The notes beneath the pieces are model-generated. The model was not told the DNA's origin, did not search any database, and worked only from the letters and a program-made list of their open reading frames with translations. DNA of 64,000 nt from positions 2,294,001 to 2,358,000 of the forward strand of contig NZ_CP179727.1 of NCBI RefSeq assembly GCF_047425875.1. Reading direction: 5' to 3'. Position 1 is the stretch's first letter, and each line of letters opens with the position of its first letter. This document shows positions 54,257-62,129 of the stretch, in pieces. Source of the DNA: Macrococcoides animalis (GTDB lineage: Bacteria > Bacillota > Bacilli > Staphylococcales > Staphylococcaceae). Position numbers and translations under genes: made by a program.

Positions 54257-54700
54257 ATGACCATGGAAGTATTAAAACAACGAGTTACTACAATTGAAAG
54301 TGAAATGAGAGAGATCAAATCAACTTTAAAAGAATTAGATGACAAAATTGATAACAACGAAAAAAATATCATGGAAAAGGTTGAAAAGAATCAACAGGAT
54401 ATCAAGCAAATTCTTAAAGATAACGAACAGAATCAAAAACAAAAAAGTGACAAGCTATATGAAAAAATAGATAAACTTACTGATTCTCAATATCAGCAAA
54501 CACTTATGCAAAAAGATATGCAAAGTAAACTTGATATTAATGTACGTGACTTTACTGAATTAGCTAAAGAACTCAAAGAAAATGACAAATGGAAATCTAG
54601 AACGATAGCAGGTTTTGTTGTGTCAATTATATTAATGATTCTAGGCACGTTTTGGAAAATGGCTGTAGGTATCTCAATATTCTTACCATTCTTATTTTAA
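54257..54700 (+). CDS. coiled-coil single-TM lysis-module protein, XhlA/DUF2951-like
   Basis: A 147-aa protein. Residues ~1-115 form a long coiled coil (RVTTIESEMREIKSTLKELDD ... DIKQILKDNE), followed by one membrane helix at ~119-146 (TIAGFVVSIILMILGTFW). Such proteins occur directly before holin in staphylococcal and Bacillus phages. A second ATG at 54263 is possible. Ribosome site weak. Likely membrane-bound and involved in lysis or lysogen surface change, not shown here. Confidence 0.72.
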   Translation: MTMEVLKQRVTTIESEMREIKSTLKELDDKIDNNEKNIMEKVEKNQQDIKQILKDNEQNQKQKSDKLYEKIDKLTDSQYQQTLMQKDMQSKLDINVRDFTELAKELKENDKWKSRTIAGFVVSIILMILGTFWKMAVGISIFLPFLF

Positions 54701-54714
54701 GTGAGGTGATTGTT

Positions 54715-54771
54715 ATGTATTTAATGTCAGCTACATTTTTAAGCTGTTTATTCTTTAGATATTGTAAGTAA
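54715..54771 (+). CDS. 18-aa hydrophobic peptide
   Basis: Reads MYLMSATFLSCLFFRYCK, with GTGAGGTGA eight bases upstream. It is short but has a good ribosome site and sits in the lysis module where tiny membrane ORFs are usual. Expression is not shown. Confidence 0.4.
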   Translation: MYLMSATFLSCLFFRYCK

Positions 54772-54800
54772 CATTTATATAGAAGAAAAGGAGCATACAT

Positions 54801-55097
54801 ATGAAAATCGATACAAGAACAGTTGTAAGAACAATATTAATGATTCTAACTTGGATCAATATGTTTTTAGCAACACAAGGTTTATCACCAATACCATTGA
54901 ATGAACAAGAAATTAGTGTGATTTTGATGGTTATTATGAATGGTTGGACATGGTTCAAAAACAATAATATTACTGTTGAAGCACATTGGGCACAAGCAAA
55001 GCTAGATAAATACAAAGCAGAAAAGAAATATAACAAAGCGACTGGTAGCACACCAACTATTAATCATTTTGATGAGACACATGGGGGCACTCTTTAA
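54801..55097 (+). CDS. holin, SPP1 family
   Basis: A 98-aa protein with two membrane segments: residues ~8-30 (VVRTILMILTWINMFLATQG) and ~38-55 (ISVILMVIMNGWTWF), then a charged C-terminus with AHWAQAKLDKYKAEKK. This matches SPP1-type holins. It should form membrane lesions that time lysis and let the endolysin reach the wall. Ribosome site AAAGGAG. Confidence 0.87.
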   Translation: MKIDTRTVVRTILMILTWINMFLATQGLSPIPLNEQEISVILMVIMNGWTWFKNNNITVEAHWAQAKLDKYKAEKKYNKATGSTPTINHFDETHGGTL

Positions 55098-55116
55098 TTG
55101 GAGTGTCTCTTTTTTA
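55086..55116 (+). terminator. terminator-like hairpin between holin and endolysin
   Basis: GGCACTC / GAGTGTC is followed by a T-rich stretch. Confidence 0.65.
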
Positions 55117-55146
55117 ATTTTATTTATGAAAGAGAGGGATGGCTCA

Positions 55147-56488
55147 ATGGTAAAAAGTACTGAAGTTGTTAATTATGTATTGAAATTAGCTAAGAACAAA
55201 CAAAGTATAGATTATGATTCAAAATTTAATAGCCAATGTTTTTGACTTAACTCAAAAAATCTCACATGGTTTCTTTGGTCACTGGTTAACTGGTAACGGT
55301 GCTAAAGACTTAGTACACTCACCAATTCCATCAAATTGGCAACGTATTAAGAATACAGCATCATTTGAACCTCAAGCTGGAGATATTGCAATTTGGAATA
55401 ATGGAACTTATGGACACACAGCTATTATTATTAATGGTAATCCAGATGGTGATTTAATGAGTTTTATATCAGTAGATCAGAATTGGTCTGGAAATGGTGA
55501 GGGCTTAGTTCCAGCTGAAGTTGTTAAGCACAATTACAATGGTTTTTGGGGAGTTATTAGACCACCTTATGATGATGTTAAAATTGAAGGTGCTAAAAAG
55601 GTTAAAACTTTAACTGGTAAAACTAAGACTAAGAAACTTAATATTTTATTAGTTGCTGGTCATGGAAAAGGTTATCAATCAAATGATAGTGGAGCTGTAG
55701 GCAATGGTACTAATGAGCGTGACTTTATTAGAACATTCATAGTGCCTAATGTGTCAAAATATCTTAAACAAGTTGGTCATACTGTGTCATATTATGGTGG
55801 CAATTCTATGAATCAAGATTTATTTCAAGATACAAAGTATGGTATTTATGTTGATTCTAATAATTATCATAAATATGGTATGTATTGGGTAGCTAAACAA
55901 AAGTATGATGTAATTATTGAATTTCATTTAGATGCATCAACAAATAAATCAGTCTCAGGTGGTCATGTTATCATTGGAACTAGTTTAAATGCTGATAGTA
56001 TTGATATTGGTATACAAAACGCATTAAAGACTCATGTTGGTACTATCCGTAATATTGATCCTAGAGATAATCTATTAAATGTAGTTACTGCTAAAAAATT
56101 AAACCTGAATTACCGATTGGTTGAATTAGGGTTCATCACTTCTAAAAAAGATATGGATTATATTAAATCTAATCTTCAATTATTCACTAAATCAATTGCT
56201 GAAGCTATACATGGTGAATCAATTAAAGGTGTATCAACTCAACCAGTTAAAATTACAAAGAAAGTTGTTAAAAAGAAACCTAAGGCACAACCTAAAGTGA
56301 AAGCTGAACCAGTTAAAAAGGTTGTTAAAGTAAAGCATAAATACAAGCAAACATACATAGTTAAAAAGGGTGATAATCTTTGGGATATCGCTAATACATA
56401 TAAAGTTACAGTTGATTATTTGAAGAAACTAAATGAATTAAAATCAGATAGAATATTCATAGATCAAGTATTAATCATCAAGAAATAA
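55147..56488 (+). CDS. endolysin (CHAP-amidase_3-LysM), frameshifted in the CHAP domain
   Basis: The expected start is ATG 55147 (AAAGAGAGGG upstream). It reads MVKSTEVVNYVLKLAKNK to ...FNSQCF and then hits TGA at 55244, because a T run at 55239-55243 has five instead of four T. In the +1 frame the protein continues DLTQKISHGFFGH to 56488. CHAP: Cys in SQC, His in YGHTAIII. Amidase_3: LNILLVAGHGKGYQ near residue 165, LVELGF near 315. LysM: YIVKKGDNLWDIANTYKVT at the C-terminus. The frame from ATG 55214 lacks the CHAP Cys and has no ribosome site, though the amidase and LysM parts remain intact. Confidence 0.85.
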
Positions 56489-56531
56489 TACCGTTGTGGA
56501 TAATGGTATAAATAATATAAACACTACTAAT

Positions 56532-56568
56532 TGCTCATAATCATTTATTGGTTATGAGCATTTTTTTA
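56532..56568 (+). terminator. terminator after the endolysin
   Basis: TGCTCATAA / TTATGAGCA is followed by seven T. It separates the late operon from the cargo cassette. Confidence 0.85.
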
Positions 56569-56648
56569 TGTCTTCATATAGTAAAAAAGTATTACTTTTG
56601 TGATATGATATTACCATATAAATAAAATATAAATAGGTGGTGTCAATC

Positions 56649-57194
56649 ATGGAAGATAAAACAATTAAACAACAAATCATTCAATACGAAATGAATAGGG
56701 CTTTGCTCAATATTAAAGATACTCATAAAAGACAAACATATTTAATTGATAAAATGAATATTGAAAGGCTAGAAAGTTTACAGGCTAGTTTAGAAATTAT
56801 AAATGCTAAGAATAGCTCATTCGGTAATGATAATTTATCTGAAGCAGATAGAATTAGAGAACGTAAATTAGCTACAGGTTTAAAAACTAAAGTTGTTAAT
56901 TTAGCATTAGATAACTTCTTTCATGATTGGGAAGTAGAAAATGGTTTGATACCCGAAATTGAAGTAATTCGGTTTAAGGTAGATAATAACGGTGATATGA
57001 TAATTGATTCTGATAAGAAGGGTAAAATTCATAGAGTCTATTTCTTTTCAGATAATAAGAAATACTATGTAGTACGTCATGATGATAGAGGAAATCAATT
57101 AGATGTGAAAGAATTTCAAGATGGGAAAGAAGGATGGGAATATTTTGATTCATTTGATGCTGGAAAAGTAAGAGATGGGAGACCGAATAAGTGA
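56649..57194 (+). CDS. cargo gene A after the endolysin, unknown soluble protein
   Basis: A 181-aa protein. The ATG at 56649 follows AGGTGG; a GTG at 56637 is an alternative. Residues ~1-90 are charged helices with a coiled-coil look; ~95-175 are strand-rich and aromatic (KIHRVYFFSDNKKYYVVRHDD ... EGWEYFDSF). There is no signal or membrane segment. It overlaps gene B (GTGA), so the two are made together. Staphylococcal phages often carry lysogenic conversion genes at this place. No family recognised. Confidence 0.65.
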   Translation: MEDKTIKQQIIQYEMNRALLNIKDTHKRQTYLIDKMNIERLESLQASLEIINAKNSSFGNDNLSEADRIRERKLATGLKTKVVNLALDNFFHDWEVENGLIPEIEVIRFKVDNNGDMIIDSDKKGKIHRVYFFSDNKKYYVVRHDDRGNQLDVKEFQDGKEGWEYFDSFDAGKVRDGRPNK

Positions 57195-57976
57195 ATTTTC
57201 AACTAATAGCTACAATTATTACAATATTTATTTCAATAGGTACGGTAATATTCAAAGTTTCAACATTTCATTATAACTCAATTTTTGAGAAGAAATATAT
57301 ATCTAACTTATTTAATCAATCTCTAGTATTATTTGTTATAATATTATATACTTTTCTTTTTTATTTAGATTTAAAAGAGTTTTTTATGTTAAATACTAAA
57401 TTATATTCTGATGGAATTATGGAATTTATAGCAGTATATTTTATGCTTGTATTATTTATCCCTGCTGTAATTATTAGCTTTGTATATAATGTATTCTATA
57501 AAGAATATGGCAATTACTTTTATTACAAAGATGATAATAGTAAAAATTATATAATATATTATTTGCGTACATTTGATGTTTTTGTATGTTCGCATGATTT
57601 ATCTAATAAGTTTAATTCAAGAAGAGATATTTTCAATAATATTGAAAGCAAAGAACTTTTAAAAAAAGAAATAATATATGAAGCAGATATAGAGAGTATT
57701 ACATTCTATAAATTTAAAGAGAATTATGACAAATTTTCAGATGAATATTTGGATAAGTATTTTTACTTTTCGAGTTTTAGCTGTATAGTATTATTTTTAA
57801 TATGTTCAATTTTATTACATGCTCAAATAATTTCACATCAAATTTCATTTGTTATGTCGGCAATTTTATTTTCGTGTCTTTTCCTTGTAATCTGTTATTA
57901 CAATCAATCAATGATGACCATAAATGAAATAAATTACAGAAAACAAAACAAAGCACCTACTCAAAAATCTGAGTAA
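57191..57976 (+). CDS. cargo gene B after the endolysin, multi-pass membrane protein
   Basis: A 261-aa protein with about five membrane segments: residues ~4-23, ~41-61, ~77-101, ~193-211 and ~217-239. Between the third and fourth lies a ~90-residue charged soluble loop (YYLRTFDVFVCSHDLSNKF ... EADIESITFYKFKENYD). The start is GTG overlapping gene A. A soluble plus membrane protein pair is an effector/sensor layout seen in several superinfection-exclusion and defence cassettes, but this one is not recognised and the function is inference. Confidence 0.65.
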   Translation: MNFQLIATIITIFISIGTVIFKVSTFHYNSIFEKKYISNLFNQSLVLFVIILYTFLFYLDLKEFFMLNTKLYSDGIMEFIAVYFMLVLFIPAVIISFVYNVFYKEYGNYFYYKDDNSKNYIIYYLRTFDVFVCSHDLSNKFNSRRDIFNNIESKELLKKEIIYEADIESITFYKFKENYDKFSDEYLDKYFYFSSFSCIVLFLICSILLHAQIISHQISFVMSAILFSCLFLVICYYNQSMMTINEINYRKQNKAPTQKSE

Positions 57977-57985
57977 GTGCTTTAC
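57950..57985. terminator. bidirectional terminator after the cargo cassette
   Basis: AAAGCACCTACTCA / TGAGTAAGTGCTTT with a short loop lies between the + cargo genes and the - strand small gene. It overlaps the last codons of gene B. Confidence 0.85.
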
Positions 57986-58000
57986 TTCTATTATAATATA

Positions 58001-58147
58001 CTAATTACCGATGAATTCCATAAACTCATTTTCCAATCCTTTTGATTCGATGAAACTTCTTAAATCTTTATTATCTGATTCCATTTGATCTAAATCTCTT
58101 TTTACATCCTCTAATTCATAATTAAATCCAGCGATTTCTTCATTCAT
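58001..58147 (-). CDS. 48-aa acidic helical protein, minus strand
   Basis: Reads MNEEIAGFNY to MEFIGN, with GGGAG nine bases before its ATG and a near-consensus promoter. Residues ~8-36 are an acidic amphipathic helix (ELEDVKRDLDQMESDNKDL), so it may dimerise. It is the last phage gene before attR. Not recognised. Confidence 0.65.
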   Translation of the reverse strand: MNEEIAGFNYELEDVKRDLDQMESDNKDLRSFIESKGLENEFMEFIGN

Positions 58148-58182
58148 ATTACCAATCTCCCTTTGTTTTATTTGATAAATTA

Positions 58183-58211
58183 ATAATAATACATTTACAA
58201 ATAATAGTCAA
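58183..58211 (-). promoter_or_regulatory. sigma-A promoter of the 48-aa gene
   Basis: On the minus strand TTGACT (58206-58211), 17-nt spacer, TATTAT (58183-58188). The start codon is 36 bp downstream. Confidence 0.72.
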
Positions 58212-58295
58212 CAAAAATAATACTATTAATAATTTTGTTTTAAATCTTCGTACAAACTAAACTTAATCATTCTATTTGGCTAAAAATTAAAAAAG

Positions 58296-58325
58296 TTGAC
58301 ATGAAAGATAATATAAAGCTATAAT
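58296..58325 (+). promoter_or_regulatory. near-consensus phage promoter reading into attR
   Basis: TTGACA (58296-58301), 18-nt spacer, TATAAT (58320-58325). It points to the host side. GAGG at ~58369 and an ATG at 58381, in frame with the nth copy, follow, so it should express the C-terminal Nth fragment and ypoC. Confidence 0.72.
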
Positions 58326-58380
58326 TTAATCAATCAAATAAAAGAGAAATCAGACGTATCAAGGGTTTGAGGAATTTAAA

Positions 58381-58593
58381 ATGGAAATATTTTGTAAGTG
58401 GAAAGATAATGTGAAACAAGTTGAAGCAACGTTATGTAATAAAATACCGAAAGAACGATGGAATAAAACGCATCATCAACTTATCTTTTTCGGACGCTAT
58501 CACTGTGTCGCATGTAATCCGAAATGCTTAGAATGTCCTTTATTAAAAGATTGTAGAGAGGGACGTAAACGCCATAAGGTGGTGGTATCATGA
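58381..58593 (+). pseudogene. C-terminal endonuclease III fragment behind a phage start (attR)
   Basis: Encodes 70 aa: four phage residues (MEIF) then the native Nth end from CKWKDN through the four [4Fe-4S] cysteines to VVVS and the native TGA. It lacks the helix-hairpin-helix and the catalytic Lys and Asp, so it cannot act as a glycosylase. The GAGG site eight bases before the ATG may keep ribosomes flowing to ypoC, whose ATG overlaps the stop (ATGA). Confidence 0.8.
58391..58591 (+). repeat. attR: 201-bp nth direct repeat, right copy
   Basis: Exact copy of 20186-20386. The right flank (ATGATGG...) is the native chromosome continuing into ypoC, so this copy carries the native end of nth. 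Confidence 0.93.
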
Positions 58594-58907
58594 TGGAAAG
58601 AATGAATGAATTAGAAGTACTAATTGATACACACAGTAGCTCTAGAACACTAAATAGTGATGATGCAATTTCGTTACTCGATGAATATTTTGATGGGTTG
58701 CTATACTTGATGCATGAACTCAATGACTTGGCGCCTTCATCAAACATTACCGATTTTGAAATTGAACCATTAAATTTTAAAGAAAGAATTCAATATATTA
58801 AAGCCCGTAAACATCATTTTATGGGATATCAACAAATGAAGACGATTCGCATTGAAATCAATAAACTAATTGCGATTCAAAATATAAAAAAGAAGCGACA
58901 ACATTAA
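58590..58907 (+). CDS. ypoC: YpoC-like protein
   Basis: A 105-aa mostly helical cytoplasmic protein (EAISLLDEYFDGLLYLMHELND-like helix near residue 30). It follows nth and precedes convergent pbp2, the same place as B. subtilis ypoC. ATG 58590 overlaps the native nth stop; ATG 58593 is an alternative. Expression from the original nth operon is cut by the prophage, and the promoter at 58296 probably replaces it. Function unknown. Confidence 0.8.
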   Translation: MMERMNELEVLIDTHSSSRTLNSDDAISLLDEYFDGLLYLMHELNDLAPSSNITDFEIEPLNFKERIQYIKARKHHFMGYQQMKTIRIEINKLIAIQNIKKKRQH

Positions 58908-58927
58908 TTTGTTTTCGCTTCTTTTTA
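58886..58927. terminator. bidirectional terminator between ypoC and pbp2
   Basis: AAAAAGAAGCGA / TCGCTTCTTTTT with a ~16-nt loop lies between the convergent genes. Confidence 0.88.
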
Positions 58928-61426
58928 TTGGCCTAAACTTTGAGCTGCCCGCTCATTAGCTGCTTTCAAATCAGCTGCTGCTCGTTCATTTGCTGCTTTC
59001 AAATCAGCTGCCGCTTTATCACTTGCTGCTTTCAAATCAGCTGCCGCTTTTTCATTTGCAGATTGAGTTGGGGCAGAAGACGAAGCAGGTTCGCTTGTTT
59101 TTGGTTGAGCCGCTGGTATATCTTTTGGTTCATTCGTTCTTTTTTCCATAGTTCTTGGGATATCTTCTTCTTTAATTGTAGGTTCTTTATCTTTTTTTTC
59201 TACATTAGAATTTTTTTTTTCTGAGTCATTATTTGAACTGTCATTAAATTGATTTCTTGCATTTTGTTCTGCTTGCTCAGCTTCCTCTAAAGCATCACGA
59301 GCTGCATCAGCAGCACGTTTATTATTTTCACGCGCTGCATCAGTTTGCTCATCTAATGATCCGGTAGGGAAAGTAGTTGTCGCATCAGAATCTGTGGTAG
59401 AATCTTTGTCATCCTTACCATCTAATATTTCATTTTTATCTTCTTGTCCTTTTACTTTTACATCATTACCGACTTTTTCAACTGAATCCGGCATTGCAAA
59501 GTCTTGACCATCTATTGGACTAATCTCGGACATTACTTGTTTAAATAGTGATTTTGGTAATGCTTGTTCCTCAGCTCCCACGAATGAGTTTGCGCCACCT
59601 TCAGCAAGTTTTGTAAAGCCCATCCATACAGACATTGTATATCTAGGAGAATAGCCAACTATCCAAACGTCTTTTGCTGCATTATCAGGTAAATTATATT
59701 TTTCATATGTTTCATTACCATACGTACCTGTACCTGTTTTTGCTGCAAGGGTTAAACCAGGAATACTAGAACCGTATGCCGTACCTAGTGGTTCAAATGA
59801 ACCTTTTAACATATCAGTAACGATGTATGCAGTATAATCTTCCATTGCTTTTTCAGATACTACATCAAATTTGATTGTTTCATCATCTTGAGTCACAACT
59901 TTACGAATTGCATGTGCTTTATTATAAGTACCACCATTTCCGAAAGAAGAGAACGCACTCGCCATTTGTGTAGGTGAGAATTCAGATGAAGAGCCGCCCA
60001 ATGCTTCTGAAGGACCTAAATCCTTCGCTTTGTATTCTAATCCCACATTTTTAGCAAATTCGTAAGAAGCATCGTTACCAGCTTCTTTTTTAACTTCCTG
60101 GAATATTTTTAATGCTGGGATATTTAAACTACGACGAATTGCGTCGCGCATTGTTACTATACCGTGATCTTGTGTATCATAGTTTTTAAATTTAATACCA
60201 TTAATATCGTATTCGGATTCATCTTTAATTTTGTGATTAGTTGCCCACTTTTCGTTTTCTACAATTGGACCATAACTTAAGAATGGTTTGATTGTTGAAC
60301 CAACGGGGTGAATATCTGTTGCTAGGTTACGATCAACAACGTCTTTATAATTTCGGCCTCCACTAATTGCAACTAAAGCACCTGTTTGAGTATCGACAAT
60401 GGTAGATGCGGCTTGTTGATATTTGTTTTTATAAATGCTCATATTGTCGACGTTATTTTGTAATGATGTTTGAGCATTGTTATCCATATTAGTATAGATT
60501 TTTAGACCACTTGTTAATACATCGTTTAATGATTTACCTTTAAATTCTTTGTTGTTCTTTAATTCTTGTTTAATTACATTCACGTATGAAGCATATTTTG
60601 GATCATTTTCTTCTATATTTTGACGTTGAGCTGGTGTTCTTGAAACTAAATTTTTAGATAGATCTTCTGACTGAGCTTGTTCCATTTCTGCTTTAGAAAT
60701 ACGTTTATGACGATTCATTAAATATAAAACTGTATCTTTACGTTTTTCTGCAGCTTCAGGGTAATCATATAAATTGTACGTATTAGGTACTTGAGGAAGA
60801 CCTGCTAAGTACGCTGATTCCGCTAATGATAATTGATCTAAATCTTTATTAAAGTAATATCTTGCTGCGGTTTTAATACCATAAATTCCGTCAGAATAGT
60901 AAATTTTGTTCATATACATTTCGAAAATTTGGTTTTTATCATATTCTTGTTCTAATCGATAAGAAAGATATGCTTCTTGTGCTTTACGCTCAATTGATTT
61001 TTGGTCTGTAAGGAATGAACGTTTTACGACTTGTTGCGTTAAAGTAGATGCACCTTGTGATCCAAATCCTCCAGTAACGTTTTTGAATATAGCACCTGTT
61101 AAACGTTTAAAGTCTAATGCACCATGTTCATAGAAACGATTATCTTCTGTTGCAAGTACAGCATCACGCATTGTATCTGGAATGTCTGCAAATTTTACGC
61201 TTTCACGTTTTTGTCCCATATATAGGACTGTTACTAAATTGTTATCCTTATCATAAATCTTTGTTGGTAATTGATCGCGAAGTGCTGATTCGTTAAATTT
61301 AGGTGCATTATATGCATAATATAAGAATAATAGCATTCCTGCTACAATTGCCAAAGTACCTAGTGCAAAGAGTGCACCAAAGATTTGTAATACCGTTCGT
61401 TTTATACTCTTTTTCTTTTTCGCCAT
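58925..61426 (-). CDS. pbp2: penicillin-binding protein 2, bifunctional class A
   Basis: An 833-aa wall-building enzyme. After a cytoplasmic basic tip and one membrane helix (~11-35), the GT51 transglycosylase shows ATEDNRFYEHG near residue 90 and GASTLTQQV near 125. The transpeptidase has the active Ser in GSTIKPF, SLN in RRSLNIP, and KTGTGTYG. The start MAKKKK at 61426 is preferred because GAGG lies eight bases before it; a longer start at 61450 has no ribosome site. The C-tail of ~150 residues is acidic, then alanine-rich with 11-residue repeats. It lies directly after recU on the same strand. Confidence 0.94.
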   Translation of the reverse strand: MAKKKKSIKRTVLQIFGALFALGTLAIVAGMLLFLYYAYNAPKFNESALRDQLPTKIYDKDNNLVTVLYMGQKRESVKFADIPDTMRDAVLATEDNRFYEHGALDFKRLTGAIFKNVTGGFGSQGASTLTQQVVKRSFLTDQKSIERKAQEAYLSYRLEQEYDKNQIFEMYMNKIYYSDGIYGIKTAARYYFNKDLDQLSLAESAYLAGLPQVPNTYNLYDYPEAAEKRKDTVLYLMNRHKRISKAEMEQAQSEDLSKNLVSRTPAQRQNIEENDPKYASYVNVIKQELKNNKEFKGKSLNDVLTSGLKIYTNMDNNAQTSLQNNVDNMSIYKNKYQQAASTIVDTQTGALVAISGGRNYKDVVDRNLATDIHPVGSTIKPFLSYGPIVENEKWATNHKIKDESEYDINGIKFKNYDTQDHGIVTMRDAIRRSLNIPALKIFQEVKKEAGNDASYEFAKNVGLEYKAKDLGPSEALGGSSSEFSPTQMASAFSSFGNGGTYNKAHAIRKVVTQDDETIKFDVVSEKAMEDYTAYIVTDMLKGSFEPLGTAYGSSIPGLTLAAKTGTGTYGNETYEKYNLPDNAAKDVWIVGYSPRYTMSVWMGFTKLAEGGANSFVGAEEQALPKSLFKQVMSEISPIDGQDFAMPDSVEKVGNDVKVKGQEDKNEILDGKDDKDSTTDSDATTTFPTGSLDEQTDAARENNKRAADAARDALEEAEQAEQNARNQFNDSSNNDSEKKNSNVEKKDKEPTIKEEDIPRTMEKRTNEPKDIPAAQPKTSEPASSSAPTQSANEKAAADLKAASDKAAADLKAANERAAADLKAANERAAQSLGQ
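58940..59055 (-). repeat. 33-bp repeats encoding the PBP2 alanine-rich tail
   Basis: Three copies of GCTGCTTTCAAATCAGCTG (plus-strand reading) lie 33 bp apart, encoding AADLKAA-x-x-(R/K)A repeats. Copy number may vary between strains. Confidence 0.78.
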
Positions 61427-61451
61427 TCTTAAATCCTCTCTCTCATTCAAC

Positions 61452-62054
61452 TTACAGTTGATAAAATGTTTCTAGTGCCTTAATATAATCAATTCTTGGA
61501 CGGTAAGTGTATGGTATCAATATACCATCTTTTTTTATTTCCTTTAACTGAATTGATTTCTTTTCATTATTCACATAACGCTGCCAGTATTCAAAAAAAT
61601 GTTTGAATGGTAATAAATATACTTCATCAAGACTTGAAAAACAAATTAAGATAAAGACAATGCCGCCATGTTTTGAAACTTGTTGCATGTGATCAACTTG
61701 ATGTTGATGGATATTAATCAATGGAAAACTTGTTTTGTTTTGTGTGGCTTTCGCTTCAAAATCAATATATTTTCCTTTATATATCCCATTATAGTCGGTA
61801 GTCGATGCGCGTCTGAAATACGCTTCTTTAATAACCGCTTTAGCACGTTTTGGATAGTCTACTTTTACAATTTGAATCGGTGTTGGCTTCTTATGAATGA
61901 TTGCAATATCATTTTGCAGATAGAACCGATTCGTTTGATCGATTTCATCTTCAAATTTCATGCCACGCTTACCATATTCAATTTTACTATTGTTTTTTGA
62001 CTTTGTAACTAAGTCTAGAGACTTAGAAGGCTTACCATTTGGATAATTGACCAT
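61452..62054 (-). CDS. recU: Holliday junction resolvase RecU
   Basis: A 200-aa endonuclease that cuts Holliday junctions during recombination and segregation. Family motifs are NYPNGKPS at the start, EYGKRGMKFEDEI near 28, TTDYNGIYKGKYIDFEAKATQNKTSFPL near 90, containing the catalytic D/E/K residues, and HQVDHM. AGGA seven bases before ATG 62054 sets the start; ATG 62063 is an alternative. It is upstream of pbp2, as in other staphylococci. Confidence 0.93.
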   Translation of the reverse strand: MVNYPNGKPSKSLDLVTKSKNNSKIEYGKRGMKFEDEIDQTNRFYLQNDIAIIHKKPTPIQIVKVDYPKRAKAVIKEAYFRRASTTDYNGIYKGKYIDFEAKATQNKTSFPLINIHQHQVDHMQQVSKHGGIVFILICFSSLDEVYLLPFKHFFEYWQRYVNNEKKSIQLKEIKKDGILIPYTYRPRIDYIKALETFYQL

Positions 62055-62129
62055 ACTACTCATCCTAATTGTGATGTCTTATTTTTTCATATACAATGAG
62101 TTTATCACATCTATGAAAGGAGTACTTAA

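Larger units (their letters stand above)
20186..58591 (+). mobile_element. 38.4-kb siphovirus prophage inserted in nth
   Basis: It is bounded by identical 201-bp copies of the nth 3' end. The order is integrase, control region, early genes, HNH, terS, terL, portal, protease, HK97 capsid, connectors, tail chaperones, tape measure, Dit, Tal, BppU, holin, endolysin and cargo, which is a complete lambdoid siphovirus layout. Damaged parts are a start-less Bro-N antirepressor and a frameshifted endolysin, so it may or may not produce virions. No CI-type repressor or standard replication proteins (SSB, helicase, recombinase) are recognisable. Confidence 0.93.

Noticed and set aside
58381..58593. Functional second endonuclease III
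   Set aside because: Only the iron-sulfur end is encoded; catalytic residues are missing.
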